DNA of 64,000 bases from Candidatus Nitrosocosmicus franklandus (GCF_900696045.1 NZ_LR216287.1:1240001-1304000); one strand, 5' to 3'. Shown: positions 18,780 to 27,919, counted from the first letter of the stretch. Notes: generated by a model not told the origin, from the sequence alone. Program-made: numbers and translations.

Positions 18780-18807
18780 ATCAGATAAAAGGGCAAATAT
18801 GGAAGAA
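18780..18807 (+). other. tRNA-Trp intron 1 (28 nt, position 37/38)
   Basis: Canonical-site intron. TCCA (18775-18778) can pair with TGGA (18800-18803), forming the anticodon-intron central helix of a relaxed bulge-helix-bulge. The boundary is ambiguous by one base because A occurs at both 18780 and 18808. Confidence 0.78.
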
Positions 18808-18828
18808 ACCCGTGGATCAGGGGTTCAA

Positions 18829-18855
18829 ATAATATATCAAGATATATTAGAATAA
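18829..18855 (+). other. tRNA-Trp intron 2 (27 nt, T-loop, position 58/59)
   Basis: Strict bulge-helix-bulge: central 4-bp helix 18823-18826 with 18850-18853 (one G-U), a 3-nt bulge on each side (18827-18829 and 18854-18856) and an inner 8-bp hairpin (18830-18837 with 18842-18849). Cutting between bulge bases 2 and 3 restores the T-loop TTCAACT. Confidence 0.85.
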
Positions 18856-18870
18856 CTCCCTTCGGCCCCA

Positions 18871-19272
18871 TCTATCTTCTTGTTACTCATATACTATTAC
18901 TTGTCATGCAAATGAAAATATAATAATATGATGCAATAGAAACAAAATTAGACATACATTGCCTTTTTTAATAATACGAAAATACAATTCTTTCAAATGA
19001 GTAAAAAATGACTTTATCATGTTATCCGTGAATATGTCCTACGTCCAATTAACAATATGAGATTATTAAGTTGCCTGTTTTTCGTTTAATACATTACTAA
19101 AGGTTATATCATACAAAGAATTCTATGTTTGTATCCAATGATATGGATATGACATGAATTCGAACACAATAGTAATTAAATTCAATATCAAATAGATCTA
19201 ATTAGAATAGGATTTATTAATTATAAATAACAAACAGCTAATCTTGATTCCAATCAAAAAAGTACAATGGAT
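18871..19272. other. Gene-free AT-rich region
   Basis: About 400 bp between tRNA-Trp and the zinc-ribbon gene. The frames are closed by many stops, there is no tRNA-like fold and no repeat. I see nothing assignable here. Confidence 0.5.
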
Positions 19273-19560
19273 TTAGCTTGTTTTCTTAAAACTGAAATAA
19301 CAAGAATGACATCGATCTTTACCATAGATAACTCCAATTCTACCACATTCGGAGCATTTCTTTTCATTATCAACGGTAGAATCCAAAGATTTAATCTTTT
19401 GGATACATTTAGTACATAAAGGAGCATCCAGGTTATGACTAGATAAGAAGACATCCCCACATTGCGAGCACCTAAAACTATACATTTTTCCTTTAGGTTT
19501 CCATTTTCTAAAAGGATTGGTAGAAAAAGGATACAATATTTTTTTAAAAGGATTGGCCAT
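19273..19560 (-). CDS. Small multi-CxxC zinc-ribbon protein
   Basis: A 95-residue protein starting MANPFKKILYP (ATG at 19558-19560; the frame is open 30 bp further upstream). Four CxxC knuckles (CSQC, CTKC, CSEC, CHSC) form two zinc ribbons, preceded by a basic N-terminal region (KKIL, RKWKPKGK). This suggests nucleic-acid or protein binding. No specific family is recognised. It is in the same orientation as the small membrane protein and the 200-aa protein upstream, with short gaps, possibly one transcript. Confidence 0.62.
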   Translation of the reverse strand: MANPFKKILYPFSTNPFRKWKPKGKMYSFRCSQCGDVFLSSHNLDAPLCTKCIQKIKSLDSTVDNEKKCSECGRIGVIYGKDRCHSCYFSFKKTS

Positions 19561-19642
19561 AAAGTATATAATAATCACATCAACACACATTTTAATTTAA
19601 TGTCAGGCGGGTAATAAAAGAGATTGACGAAGATCCAGAAAA

Positions 19643-19927
19643 CTATAATTTTTTGTAAAGTTGTCTATTTCCTATTCGAATAAGAAAGACTCCCGATGAA
19701 ATTAAAATCAAAGAAATAAACAAGAATGATGGACTTATAATCTGTTTAAAAAAATTTGGTGCATCCAAAATATAGGTACACTTAATTTTACAATTCTTTG
19801 TCATAGGAAACATCAATAGAATCGATCCAAATAAAATGAGCATTATGACACCTATTGTAGATACTACTGCACCTAATTTGATCATCCTACGATATTTTAA
19901 TGTAGTATTCATTCCCGATATTTTCAA
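19643..19927 (-). CDS. Small membrane protein, two transmembrane segments
   Basis: A 94-residue protein with a basic start, one hydrophobic helix at about 17-42 (LGAVVSTIGVIMLILFGSIL) and another at about 64-84 (SPSFLFISLILISSGVFLI). Two Cys lie between them (CKIKC), probably on the outside. The initiating Met may be residue 1 or MNTTLKYRRM at residue 6. The gap to the upstream gene is only 3 bp, suggesting cotranscription. The family is unknown. Confidence 0.5.
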   Translation of the reverse strand: MKISGMNTTLKYRRMIKLGAVVSTIGVIMLILFGSILLMFPMTKNCKIKCTYILDAPNFFKQIISPSFLFISLILISSGVFLIRIGNRQLYKKL

Positions 19928-19930
19928 AAA

Positions 19931-20533
19931 TCAATATTCAAGTTTTGATGTATCAATTGTAACATATTTATACTCACTATTTTTTGATACTCTGTTAAAT
20001 TGTTTATTATAGTAAAAAAAGGGAACATCGCCTTTTATATGCAAATCCCAAATTTTATGAACTTGGTCGAAATATACTTTTCTCTTATTATGTTTTCGTC
20101 TTAACATTTCGTGACATATTACATGAGATATTTTCGCACAATTATTATCAGCAAAGTATCTCTCGTTCTTAAAATCTGAAGAAAAAACCTTGGGTCTAAA
20201 CCAGGTGATAAGACCAAAATTCTCGCCATGATAACCCTCCAAACGACAATCTGTCCACAGAGGTTTAAAATATGCAAGATAAAAATGAAATATAGAATAT
20301 CCTCTTTCTTTATGGTCCCTTAAGAGATAAGCGAGGTTAATACGGTCAAACAATTTCCCTGAGACAACTGGCAATATATCTGCTTCTACAGACAAGTCCT
20401 CGTTGAATTCTCGCTTGATCCACCATTTGAAAAAACGCGCCATGGATGAAACATAGCTCCAATCCTCCTCGTAGCGCTTCTTCCATTCATCATTTTTTGA
20501 TACATATATAAAAAATAACTTATCTTGCAACAT
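19931..20533 (-). CDS. Hypothetical protein with a metalloprotease-like HE motif
   Basis: A 200-residue soluble protein rich in aromatic residues. The motif SHVICHEMLRRKHNKRK with a later WDLH resembles a minimal zinc-metallopeptidase helix (H-x3-H-E) but lacks the strict HExxH spacing, so activity is doubtful. An early FKWWIKREFNEDLSVEADIL and a central YLAYFKPLWTDCR look like a folded domain, not low complexity. I do not recognise the family. It is divergent from the VOC gene (92-bp gap). Confidence 0.5.
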   Translation of the reverse strand: MLQDKLFFIYVSKNDEWKKRYEEDWSYVSSMARFFKWWIKREFNEDLSVEADILPVVSGKLFDRINLAYLLRDHKERGYSIFHFYLAYFKPLWTDCRLEGYHGENFGLITWFRPKVFSSDFKNERYFADNNCAKISHVICHEMLRRKHNKRKVYFDQVHKIWDLHIKGDVPFFYYNKQFNRVSKNSEYKYVTIDTSKLEY

Positions 20534-20625
20534 AAGCTACACTGCAAACATCAATAAAATTTTTGACTCTTCAACAATACGTAATACAAAAAGTTCATAA
20601 TTTAGAAGCAATATAGACAAATCAA

Positions 20626-21036
20626 ATGTCATTTAGAAAATTAGGTGCTGTGATACTTTTAGTTTCAGACATGCGCAGATCAATTCAGTTTTATAAAGAA
20701 ATCCTTAATCTACCTATTAAAAAGGAATCAGAAGAATGGACAGAATTTTTCAATAAGGAAACAGTATTGGCTCTGCATCCAGTAAAACACAAGAAGGAGA
20801 ATCTGAAATCCGGTCAACACATTTTAATTGGATTTACTGCGAATGATTTTGATCACACAATAAATACTTTGAGAGAGAAAGGAGTTGTCTTTTTTAAGAA
20901 TGCCAAAGAGGAAAGTTTTGGAAAACATGCAATAATTGAAGATCCAGACGGTCATCTAATTTCAATTGTAAAGCTAAAAAGCAATCAAAATGAAGAAGAT
21001 GGATTTGATTTTCTTGGTTTAATAGGTGCGGAATAA
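20626..21036 (+). CDS. VOC (glyoxalase/bleomycin-resistance) family protein
   Basis: A 136-residue metal-dependent VOC-fold protein with two beta-alpha-beta-beta-beta modules. Features: GAVILLVSDMRRSIQFYKEIL at the start, LALHPV mid-protein, the second module HILIGFTANDFDHTINTL, and the terminal metal-site pattern IEDPDGHLISIV, supplying Glu/His ligands. The substrate cannot be told; members include glyoxalases, dioxygenases and antibiotic-binding proteins. It is transcribed alone. Confidence 0.85.
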   Translation: MSFRKLGAVILLVSDMRRSIQFYKEILNLPIKKESEEWTEFFNKETVLALHPVKHKKENLKSGQHILIGFTANDFDHTINTLREKGVVFFKNAKEESFGKHAIIEDPDGHLISIVKLKSNQNEEDGFDFLGLIGAE

Positions 21037-21205
21037 TTAGTATATCAAACTAAAAAAGATACATGCTGAGACAATATCTTAAAAGCATATATCTTTACTA
21101 ATATAATAAACGTTCAGGATGCTAGTGTTACAGAAATCAAGGCACAATGTACAAAGCCAAATATCTGTTTAGATTAAAGAACATTTAACAACCCCATGGA
21201 ATAAT

Positions 21206-22696
21206 TTAAGCAATTATTTTACCAGGATTTAATATATTCAATGGATCAAATGCTTTCTTAACGTAGGTAAAATAGGAGAGAATAAAATCATTATATACAT
21301 TCCTTATATAAGGAGCTCTAGATATACCATCTCCATGTTCTGCAGTAATTGTACCTCTGTATTCTTGTACTTTTTTAAATATCAAATTAGTGATATCCTC
21401 TAAGATCTTCATTTGTTTAGAATCTAATTGACCATCAGATTCGTTAGAATCGATTATTATTGGACGCGTATGAAGATTGCCGTTGCCCAAATGACCATAA
21501 ATGACATATGGCAAATCATACTTTTTGTATAGAGCCAACATATAGACAATATAATCGTAAAGATGTTCAATCGAAACAGCAGTATCTTCAAAGATGGTAA
21601 ATGGTTTTCTATTGCCTACAGTGTATCTGATGGCCATGTTTAGGGCATTTCTTCTTGAGTTCCATAAATTAGTTATGGAATTTAAATCATGAGCTTGTTC
21701 TAACACTTTGCCTTCTGGATAAATGGCATTTCTAAGTAAGCTTGTTATTGTATTAATCTCTTCGTTATACGAGTAAAAATACTCGATAAACAAAAGGCAT
21801 CCATCTTTGTTCTTGGTAACATATTTAATGGATGAATCCATTACCGGAGTATCCAAAAGCTCCAAAGCAACGGGAGAGGTAGAGAGTATCTTTCTAGAGT
21901 ACATACATGCTTTCTGTACGCTAGAAAAATAAACTATGAATAGAGATCTAAAGATCGGTAAATCCAGAATCTTTAGTTTTAGAGAATTGACAATAGCCAG
22001 AGTACCTTCAGATGCAGCAAAAATTCTTTGAGGACTGTAAGTGGGAGTAAAGACGGAATCAAGTCTATATCCACACGAATTTTTACTTACGTTTGGATAT
22101 GCAGAAGTTATCTCATAATGAGCTGGAATCAAAGGTAGTAAAAGCTTCCTTAGTCTATCGTCACAAACGCCGTCCTTAGCAAAACCTCTACTTCCATCAT
22201 AATAATTAAAATCAACTTGTTGTAAATATTTTAAAATACTACCATATCCCAATCCGTATGGCCCTGATGAATTGTTCGAAACCATTCCTCCAATAGTACA
22301 ATAATTACTACTTGCAGGATTTGGAGGCAAAAACTTGTTATGTTTTCGTAGCTCTTTATCAAGTATTCCCTTAACTACACCAGGTTGAACACTTACAAAA
22401 TTGGATTGTAAATCTATACCAAGGATTTTATTCATATACCTGGTAAAATCCAGTATCAGACCATTTGAAAGGGTTTGACCAAGCAGGCTTGTGCCAGCAC
22501 CTCTACAAGAAATCGACAATCCATTTCTAATAGCAGAGTTCAAGGATATTTTGATATCATCCTCGTCTTTGGGAAAGCATACTAGTTCGGGATAAATTTG
22601 ATGATTGCTTGAATCGACAGAATAATAATCTTTAATCCACGTTTCATTAGATACATCACCTTTAAAGGAAAATTTGAACTCATCTAATATATCCAT
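21206..22696 (-). CDS. FAD-linked oxidase, GlcD/D-lactate dehydrogenase family
   Basis: A 496-residue flavoprotein oxidising a 2-hydroxy acid such as glycolate or D-lactate. The N-terminal PCMH FAD-binding domain shows PELVCFPKDEDDIKISL, then SISCRGAGTSLLGQ and a GGMVSNNSSG pyrophosphate-binding segment. The C-terminal FAD-oxidase domain ends with YGHLGNGNLHTRP, AEHGDGISRAP and KKAFDPLNILNPGK, all hallmarks of GlcD-like enzymes. No Fe-S partner (GlcF) is adjacent, so the electron acceptor is unknown. Confidence 0.9.
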   Translation of the reverse strand: MDILDEFKFSFKGDVSNETWIKDYYSVDSSNHQIYPELVCFPKDEDDIKISLNSAIRNGLSISCRGAGTSLLGQTLSNGLILDFTRYMNKILGIDLQSNFVSVQPGVVKGILDKELRKHNKFLPPNPASSNYCTIGGMVSNNSSGPYGLGYGSILKYLQQVDFNYYDGSRGFAKDGVCDDRLRKLLLPLIPAHYEITSAYPNVSKNSCGYRLDSVFTPTYSPQRIFAASEGTLAIVNSLKLKILDLPIFRSLFIVYFSSVQKACMYSRKILSTSPVALELLDTPVMDSSIKYVTKNKDGCLLFIEYFYSYNEEINTITSLLRNAIYPEGKVLEQAHDLNSITNLWNSRRNALNMAIRYTVGNRKPFTIFEDTAVSIEHLYDYIVYMLALYKKYDLPYVIYGHLGNGNLHTRPIIIDSNESDGQLDSKQMKILEDITNLIFKKVQEYRGTITAEHGDGISRAPYIRNVYNDFILSYFTYVKKAFDPLNILNPGKIIA

Positions 22697-22772
22697 AAAC
22701 AGGTCATATCGCTAAAGAATATAATGTTTGGTAAAAGTTATCGGCATCAAAAGGATTATAGAGTGAAAAAAA

Positions 22773-23666
22773 TCATTTTGTAATTATATAACTTAAATTG
22801 TCAGAAATAAAAATAGTATGTTCAGCTTGAGACACAACTTTATTATTCCCTTCAACTAGAATCGGGTATCCCCTCACATTCTTCTTCTTGATGAGGAAAT
22901 CAATCATAGCCCGAGCTTTAGATTCATCAAAATTATTTACTAGCCATCGTAAAGCGAAAGGGAGTGTCTTAAACTTGTCCCACAGATACAAGATAAATTC
23001 ATCTGCCTCTTTATCCTTAGTCGGTTTTCTAGATATTAATGAAAAAATATTTCTTTTCTTTCCTTCATACACTATGCCTAGGCCATCATTAGTAGTAACA
23101 AAAGGCTCTATTGCATAAGCCTGATTAGATGATAAAGAGAAGGATGATCCATATGTTTTAATATTTGGAATAGATTTGCCGGCATGAATGATATACTGTT
23201 CAAGAGAATGACCACTAAGATTTTGAATAGGTTTTAATCCATAGTGTGATATCGTATTCTCAATTGTTTTTCCTATTTCACTTGATTTAGTATTATGCTT
23301 TGCAATCTTTATAGCTTCAGATAAGGATAATTCTGCCACTCTTATCAATTGATCATACTTTGGATCATATGAAATGGTGACTGCGGTATCTGCAACATAG
23401 CCATTAATATGCACGCCCAGGTCTATTTTCACAACATCAGTATCTTTTATTACAATTTGATCGTTTGGTTCAGCAGTATAATGGGCTGCAATTTCATTTA
23501 TACTAACATTAACCGGAAAGGCGGGATTTCCACCGTAATCTATTATCTCCTTTTCAATTGAATTGCACACTTCTTCAAGGGTTCTACCAATATGATTTCT
23601 TTTCCTAGTATTCTCACGTACTAGTGAAGCTATGTGGCCTGCACGGGTATAATTCTCTAGGGACAT
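22773..23666 (-). CDS. map: Type II methionine aminopeptidase
   Basis: Removes initiator Met from nascent proteins; 297 residues, typical of archaeal type II enzymes. The dimetal ligands are visible: the two Asp in VVKIDLGVHINGYVADTAV, His in NLSGHSLEQYIIH, Glu in AYAIEPFVT and Glu in VSQAEHTIFIS. The helical insertion specific to type II lies near KEADEFILYLWDKFK. The ATG at 23666 (MSLENYTRAG) fits the family start. tRNA-Pro lies just upstream on the opposite strand. Confidence 0.93.
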   Translation of the reverse strand: MSLENYTRAGHIASLVRENTRKRNHIGRTLEEVCNSIEKEIIDYGGNPAFPVNVSINEIAAHYTAEPNDQIVIKDTDVVKIDLGVHINGYVADTAVTISYDPKYDQLIRVAELSLSEAIKIAKHNTKSSEIGKTIENTISHYGLKPIQNLSGHSLEQYIIHAGKSIPNIKTYGSSFSLSSNQAYAIEPFVTTNDGLGIVYEGKKRNIFSLISRKPTKDKEADEFILYLWDKFKTLPFALRWLVNNFDESKARAMIDFLIKKKNVRGYPILVEGNNKVVSQAEHTIFISDNLSYIITK

Positions 23667-23757
23667 AAAATACAGATAATATTATTGGGAATATAATAAT
23701 AATGCGAATAATAATTGAAACAAGGTTAAAATTAGACAAAAATTTCTCTTTAGAATG

Positions 23758-23831
23758 GGGATCGTTGTCTAGCATGGTAGGATGCCAGCCTTGGGCGCTG
23801 GAGGTCGTCGGTTCAAATCCGGCCGATCCCA
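23758..23831 (+). tRNA. tRNA-Pro (TGG), no intron
   Basis: 74 nt without intron. Acceptor GGGATCG (23758-23764) pairs with CGATCCC (23824-23830), discriminator A at 23831. The anticodon stem is CCAGC/GCTGG with loop CTTGGGC, anticodon TGG. The T-arm is GTCGG TTCAAAT CCGGC. CCA is not encoded. A weak TATA-like GGTTAAAATT lies 25-34 bp upstream. It lies on the strand opposite to the flanking map and rps11. Confidence 0.95.
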
Positions 23832-23864
23832 TCCCATAATTAAACAATAGTAAGCAGAAAAAAA

Positions 23865-24269
23865 TTATACCCTTCTGCCTCGCCTACCACCAGGTTTTCT
23901 AGTTGTATCATGAGGAACAGGTGTTACATCATCAATTCTTCCAATTCTAAAGCCAGCTCTCGCTAGTGCCCTTATGGCAGCTTGAGCACCAGGACCAGGA
24001 ATCCTTGGCCCAACACCACCAACTGCTCTTACTCGTATGTGAAGCGCATTAATTCCCTTAGTTTTTGCCGCATCAGCAGCCGATACAGCAGATTTCATGG
24101 CTGCATATGGAGATGATTCATAACGGTCTGCTGTTACATGGCGGCCTCCAGAGCTAATGGAAATGGTCTCTGCACCACTTATATCAGTTATATGGACTAA
24201 AGTATTATTATAACTACTAAAAATATGGGCTACACCCCATTTATATTGAGTAATTTCCTCTTGCGACAT
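23865..24269 (-). CDS. rps11: 30S ribosomal protein S11 (uS11)
   Basis: 134 residues, near-canonical archaeal uS11: [15 protein letters not shown] at the start, [13 protein letters not shown] in the middle, then [19 protein letters not shown] and the C-terminal [17 protein letters not shown]. It binds 16S rRNA in the platform of the small subunit. It is detached here from the S13-S4 genes usually next to it; upstream is thiL (38-bp gap, same strand). Confidence 0.97.
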   Translation of the reverse strand: MSQEEITQYKWGVAHIFSSYNNTLVHITDISGAETISISSGGRHVTADRYESSPYAAMKSAVSAADAAKTKGINALHIRVRAVGGVGPRIPGPGAQAAIRALARAGFRIGRIDDVTPVPHDTTRKPGGRRGRRV

Positions 24270-24307
24270 TAATGTAGAACTTTTGATTTTCGCATTTAAA
24301 AACCTTC

Positions 24308-25318
24308 TTAATCAAAATGAATAAATCCATGGTTCTTTAGCAACTTTTTATTTCCATCATGTTTAATAACGAATACCTTTCCTTCTCCTTTAACTACCTT
24401 GCCGATTACGAAAAGATCTAATCTATGTTTTGCTAAAATTTTGGATATCTTCGCCAAATTTTTCTCTGATATCGTTCCTATTATATGGTATTCTTCTCCC
24501 CCATAAAAAATAAGATCAAAATAATCAAGTCTATTCATAGAAGAGAATCTTCGTAGTTGAGGAGGAATAGGCACATTTCTCTCATCGATCAAAATATCTA
24601 CGTTACTCTCTTTAGATATCTGATACAATGATACGGCAAGACCATCACTAGAATCAATAGAGGATGAAAAATATGGAGCGAGCAGAATTCCAAATTTATA
24701 TGACGGTGTAGGATTCAAAACAGAATCGATCGATCTTTTCCTAAAATAATTATCAGGACTTCGTAAATTATCCATCAATATTTTTAGTCCTGAAGAAGTA
24801 TAGCCAAAAATTCCTGAAACAACAACAAGATCTCCCTCTTGTGCACCATCCCTTCTAGGAATATCAATATTTGATGAAAGTGTTCCAAACATACAGCAAT
24901 CAATTATGATTTCTTTAGATTCATTAATGTCACCGCCCACTATATCAATTTCAAAATCCTTTGAGGAAAGTGTGAATCCATCTAATAATTTGGAGATTTC
25001 GCTTTTTTTTAACGTTGTAGGCAACCCCAAAGAGATTAAAGCGAATTGAGGCTTTATTCCCTTTGTTACAAGGTCACTTATACTAGACACCATCGATTTT
25101 CTGGCTATTTGTTCAAAAGTCATTTTTGTAGGTACATCAGTATGTTCAACTAGCATGTCGCATGTAACTGCCAAAGAAACTCCTCCGTAAATTTCACCAC
25201 CAACAGAGCTCAAAGAGATTACAGAAATATCATCTTTACCAAACCATGGATCTATATTTTGAAACCCAAATCTTGATATTATTAAATTTAATATTTGCTT
25301 CTCATTGAATTTTCTCAT
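24308..25318 (-). CDS. thiL: Thiamine-monophosphate kinase
   Basis: A 336-residue enzyme phosphorylating thiamine monophosphate to the pyrophosphate cofactor. AIR-synthase-related fold with the ATP/Mg motifs [32 protein letters not shown] and SSDGLAVSL; a late GGEEYHIIG also fits ThiL. Its start overlaps the end of the phosphohexomutase gene by 17 bp, implying translational coupling of two functionally unrelated genes. Confidence 0.9.
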   Translation of the reverse strand: MRKFNEKQILNLIISRFGFQNIDPWFGKDDISVISLSSVGGEIYGGVSLAVTCDMLVEHTDVPTKMTFEQIARKSMVSSISDLVTKGIKPQFALISLGLPTTLKKSEISKLLDGFTLSSKDFEIDIVGGDINESKEIIIDCCMFGTLSSNIDIPRRDGAQEGDLVVVSGIFGYTSSGLKILMDNLRSPDNYFRKRSIDSVLNPTPSYKFGILLAPYFSSSIDSSDGLAVSLYQISKESNVDILIDERNVPIPPQLRRFSSMNRLDYFDLIFYGGEEYHIIGTISEKNLAKISKILAKHRLDLFVIGKVVKGEGKVFVIKHDGNKKLLKNHGFIHFD

Positions 25319-26630
25319 AAACTTCCACTATCTTGTTATTTAACGATTCAAAGAGTGAATCCAATCTATCAATAGTGGATTCCAACGAAATCCTAAGCAC
25401 ATGTTCGGTGTTAGAGAAACGTATTAAAATCCATGAATCATCATCAAGAATAAACTTTAAACCATCAGTATGAATTACATCTACAGATTGAGGCTTTAGA
25501 GCTGACAATATTTTTTCTAATAGTATTTTATTATCAGTTTTTGTATTTATCGGATATTTAGTTCGTATTTGTCTAAAATTTGATGAAATTGTCATACACT
25601 CTTTGATCAAATCTTGATTTAAAGAACTAATAATCACACTAGCCAATAAACCGTCTCTACAGGAAGTAAAATTTGGAAGGATAAAACCTCCACTGCTCCC
25701 TTCACCACCCGATTCAGAATGCGTTTCGATCATACGACGCAAGACATTCGATTCGCCTACTTTAGAGAAGAAAACCTGTCCACCATGGTCTTTCACATAT
25801 TTTTCAATAGCTAAACTAGTATCCAGACTAATAGTAAATTTCTTAAATTTACTATTATTGATGACGCTTGCAACACAGAACAAAAGGGTTAAATCGGGAT
25901 TGAGCTGAACTCCGTCGTTACTTACTACAACTAATCTGTCACCATCAATATCAAATGCAAAACCAAAATTCAAATTATTTGTCTTTACCAAATTGCAAAG
26001 GTCTAGTAGCGGATCAGATGTCGGATCAGGTCCTCGAGAAGAGAATCCCAACTTATCATTTATTCCAAGGTATTTTACATGATATGTATCAAGCAAGCGA
26101 TCAGTATACATACATGCCGCTCCCCCTCCGAAATCAATTCCAACTTTGAAATCCATATTCGATTGATTTGAGGGATGAATGTGTTGTAATATATCAGTTA
26201 CATAGCTGGAATCAATGTTGAAATATCGCCCCATTTGCGAATGTTCATTAATTCTGGTATTTAATAGCTGTTCTAAATCGGATTCAAATAAACCCCTGCC
26301 GTTAATAAGCATCTTAAGACCATTCCATGGCAAAGGATTGTGAGATGCGGTAATCATTATACCCCCCGTATACTTTCGGGCTTCTCTAAACAAGATTGGT
26401 GTAGGGGCTACTCCTAAATCATATACATCAATTCCTTGCTCTAGGAGAGATCCGGTAACAACTTCTGAAATCAGTCTTCCAGATGGTCTACTATCTCGTG
26501 CAATTACACAATTTGTTATAGGAAATCTATTTTTTAAATACGAGCCGAAGGTCCTTGAAAAACGAGCTATCTCCTGTATGCCAAGGTCTTCATTAAATAT
26601 GCCTCTAATTCCTGAGATAGATATCTTCAC
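25302..26630 (-). CDS. Phosphohexomutase (phosphoglucosamine/phosphomannomutase family)
   Basis: A 442-residue alpha-D-phosphohexomutase. The phosphoserine loop reads GIMITASHNPLPWNGLK (about residue 95), the Mg loop AFDIDGDRLVVVS, the sugar-specificity loop GGEGSSGGFIL, and the phosphate-binding domain 4 has the RFSNTEHVLRISLE pattern. The GEGSSGG loop and archaeal context favour GlmM-like phosphoglucosamine mutase, but phosphomannomutase/phosphoglucomutase activity is possible. It heads the pair with thiL. Confidence 0.88.
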   Translation of the reverse strand: MKISISGIRGIFNEDLGIQEIARFSRTFGSYLKNRFPITNCVIARDSRPSGRLISEVVTGSLLEQGIDVYDLGVAPTPILFREARKYTGGIMITASHNPLPWNGLKMLINGRGLFESDLEQLLNTRINEHSQMGRYFNIDSSYVTDILQHIHPSNQSNMDFKVGIDFGGGAACMYTDRLLDTYHVKYLGINDKLGFSSRGPDPTSDPLLDLCNLVKTNNLNFGFAFDIDGDRLVVVSNDGVQLNPDLTLLFCVASVINNSKFKKFTISLDTSLAIEKYVKDHGGQVFFSKVGESNVLRRMIETHSESGGEGSSGGFILPNFTSCRDGLLASVIISSLNQDLIKECMTISSNFRQIRTKYPINTKTDNKILLEKILSALKPQSVDVIHTDGLKFILDDDSWILIRFSNTEHVLRISLESTIDRLDSLFESLNNKIVEVYEKIQ

Positions 26631-26685
26631 GATGATAAAAATATCTGTGCACTATTTATGTTAATAGGAGTAGAAAAAAATAGGA

Positions 26686-27096
26686 TTACGAAAAGCGCGA
26701 ACCGGTAAGCATAACTTCACATTGTTCACATATTCGCTTATCTATATTTGATTCTATACTATGGTGAACATCACATATGATAAATGTATACCTCATAAAG
26801 TTGCATAATTGGATAAATTTTGTCATAGTACTTGGAGAATAGGCTTTATTTGTAGAAAGATCTTTGGATATATCATTTATCATCTTCATGACCTCAAAAT
26901 TATCTTCCAATTTGGCTACTAACGATAAGTCGCCACGTGTTCCTCTTATGTAATTACTAACTGCTGCTTGGGTAATCCCTAGTAGTTTAGCCACAGTTTC
27001 CTCCTTTAGATCATAATCACGAATTAATTTTTTAGATAAGATAGCTCGTATAGCAGGAATAAGCGACTTTGACTCAATTTCGGAGGGTAATAGCAT
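26686..27096 (-). CDS. HTH transcriptional regulator (XRE-like, COG2522-like)
   Basis: A 136-residue protein. An N-terminal helix-turn-helix (about residues 25-65) is recognisable from YDLKEETVAKLLGITQAAVS followed by NYIRGTRG. The C-terminal part is helical and ends with a CxxC-like pair (KRICEQCEVM) plus His/Cys in CDVHHSIE, possibly a zinc or redox site. The layout matches small archaeal regulators of COG2522. The target is unknown; its own promoter overlaps the region before the ferredoxin gene. Confidence 0.75.
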   Translation of the reverse strand: MLLPSEIESKSLIPAIRAILSKKLIRDYDLKEETVAKLLGITQAAVSNYIRGTRGDLSLVAKLEDNFEVMKMINDISKDLSTNKAYSPSTMTKFIQLCNFMRYTFIICDVHHSIESNIDKRICEQCEVMLTGSRFS

Positions 27097-27166
27097 AATA
27101 TTTTGTAATTTTCTAATTATATAAAGATTTCAAGTATATAAGCAAACAAAAAATAGTTGGGTGATA

Positions 27167-27460
27167 TTAGCCTTCTTCCCAGCCTTTATTAAATACACCG
27201 TTTTTATGCAACGGAACTGGTTGGCCTGCAGTATATTCTAATGGTCTCATCCAGAATATAGCATGAGTGGGACAAACACCGACACATGCGCCGTCTGAAA
27301 TACATCTTTCTGGATAAAAGACAAATGCTTTGCCTCTTTTCCAACCTTCGACAGGTTTAACACGAAGTACATCCGGACCTAATGCGGTACAAATCTCTAC
27401 ACAAAGTGCACACCCAATGCACCTTTGTTCATCAACATCTGGAAGTATAGCAATTGGCAT
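27167..27460 (-). CDS. Ferredoxin with two [4Fe-4S]-type clusters
   Basis: A 97-residue electron carrier. The first cluster motif is CIGCALCVEIC plus a distant Cys-Pro; the second is CISDGACVGVCP, with a longer first spacing (C-x5-C-x3-CP) than the classical CxxCxxC. This atypical second motif may leave one cluster as [3Fe-4S] or use another ligand. The C-terminal ~30 residues (AIFWMRPLEYTAGQP) extend beyond minimal ferredoxins. It is a possible electron donor for the siroheme reductase in this window, but nothing links them directly. Confidence 0.85.
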   Translation of the reverse strand: MPIAILPDVDEQRCIGCALCVEICTALGPDVLRVKPVEGWKRGKAFVFYPERCISDGACVGVCPTHAIFWMRPLEYTAGQPVPLHKNGVFNKGWEEG

Positions 27461-27561
27461 CTAATAATTCACTAATCGTCTAGTAACGATAAAACTATTT
27501 AAACTATTTGCCCATATCAAAACAGTGTTATACAAAGATAAAAAAATCTAGATAGGAATAT

Positions 27562-27783
27562 CTACTTTTTAATTTGACGCATTACGTCTACTTGACCACT
27601 ATGAAGCCAATCTTTTAATTCTTCATGAGATGGTTTTGTATCGTGTTTGCCTTGAAGATGAAGATGAAGTAATACATAATTTACCTGATTCAATAAAACC
27701 TTGTTGTCTTCATCGCCCTTACGAGCTTTTGCTTTTAATTCCTCAGGAACGGTTGCCCACCATTCCTCAAATGATCTTACCAT
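27562..27783 (-). CDS. Small conserved-looking hypothetical protein
   Basis: A 73-residue soluble, helical protein (MVRSFEEWWATVPEELKA, NYVLLHLHLQGKHDTKPSH, ending VDVMRQIKK). Coding-like composition and a clean ATG 8 bp inside a short AT-rich leader support reality. I do not recognise a family with certainty. It is oriented like the ferredoxin, 101 bp upstream of it. Confidence 0.55.
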   Translation of the reverse strand: MVRSFEEWWATVPEELKAKARKGDEDNKVLLNQVNYVLLHLHLQGKHDTKPSHEELKDWLHSGQVDVMRQIKK

Positions 27784-27919
27784 TAAAAAATCAGTGCAAA
27801 GTTACTTTATAAATATTTTGAAAAATTTTCAAAGGATATATAACTAAATATTTGACAGGTGTTAAAATAAAAACATTAATTTATAATAACGTTATTTAAG
27901 TTAAGTTTAAGTTTTAAGA

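Larger units (their letters stand above)
18742..18870 (+). tRNA. tRNA-Trp (CCA) with two introns
   Basis: Folds to a 74-nt tRNA after removal of 28 and 27 nt. Acceptor: GGGGTCG (18742-18748) pairs fully with CGGCCCC (18863-18869), discriminator A at 18870. D-arm: GCGA/TCGC with loop AGCCAGGCA. Anticodon stem: ACGGG (18769-18773) with CCCGT (18809-18813), mature loop CTCCAGA, anticodon CCA at 18776-18778. T-stem: AGGGG (18819-18823) with CCCTT (18858-18862), mature T-loop TTCAACT. Intron 1 is at the canonical 37/38 site; intron 2 lies in the T-loop. The 3' CCA is not encoded. A TATA-like ACTTATAG sits 26-37 bp upstream. Confidence 0.88.

Noticed and set aside
18680-18871. Short minus-strand ORF across the tRNA-Trp gene
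   Set aside because: It is the reverse of the structured tRNA gene and has no independent coding evidence.
19931-20533. Zinc metallopeptidase
   Set aside because: Only H-x3-HE is present without the HExxH spacing, so activity is not claimed and the protein is left as hypothetical.
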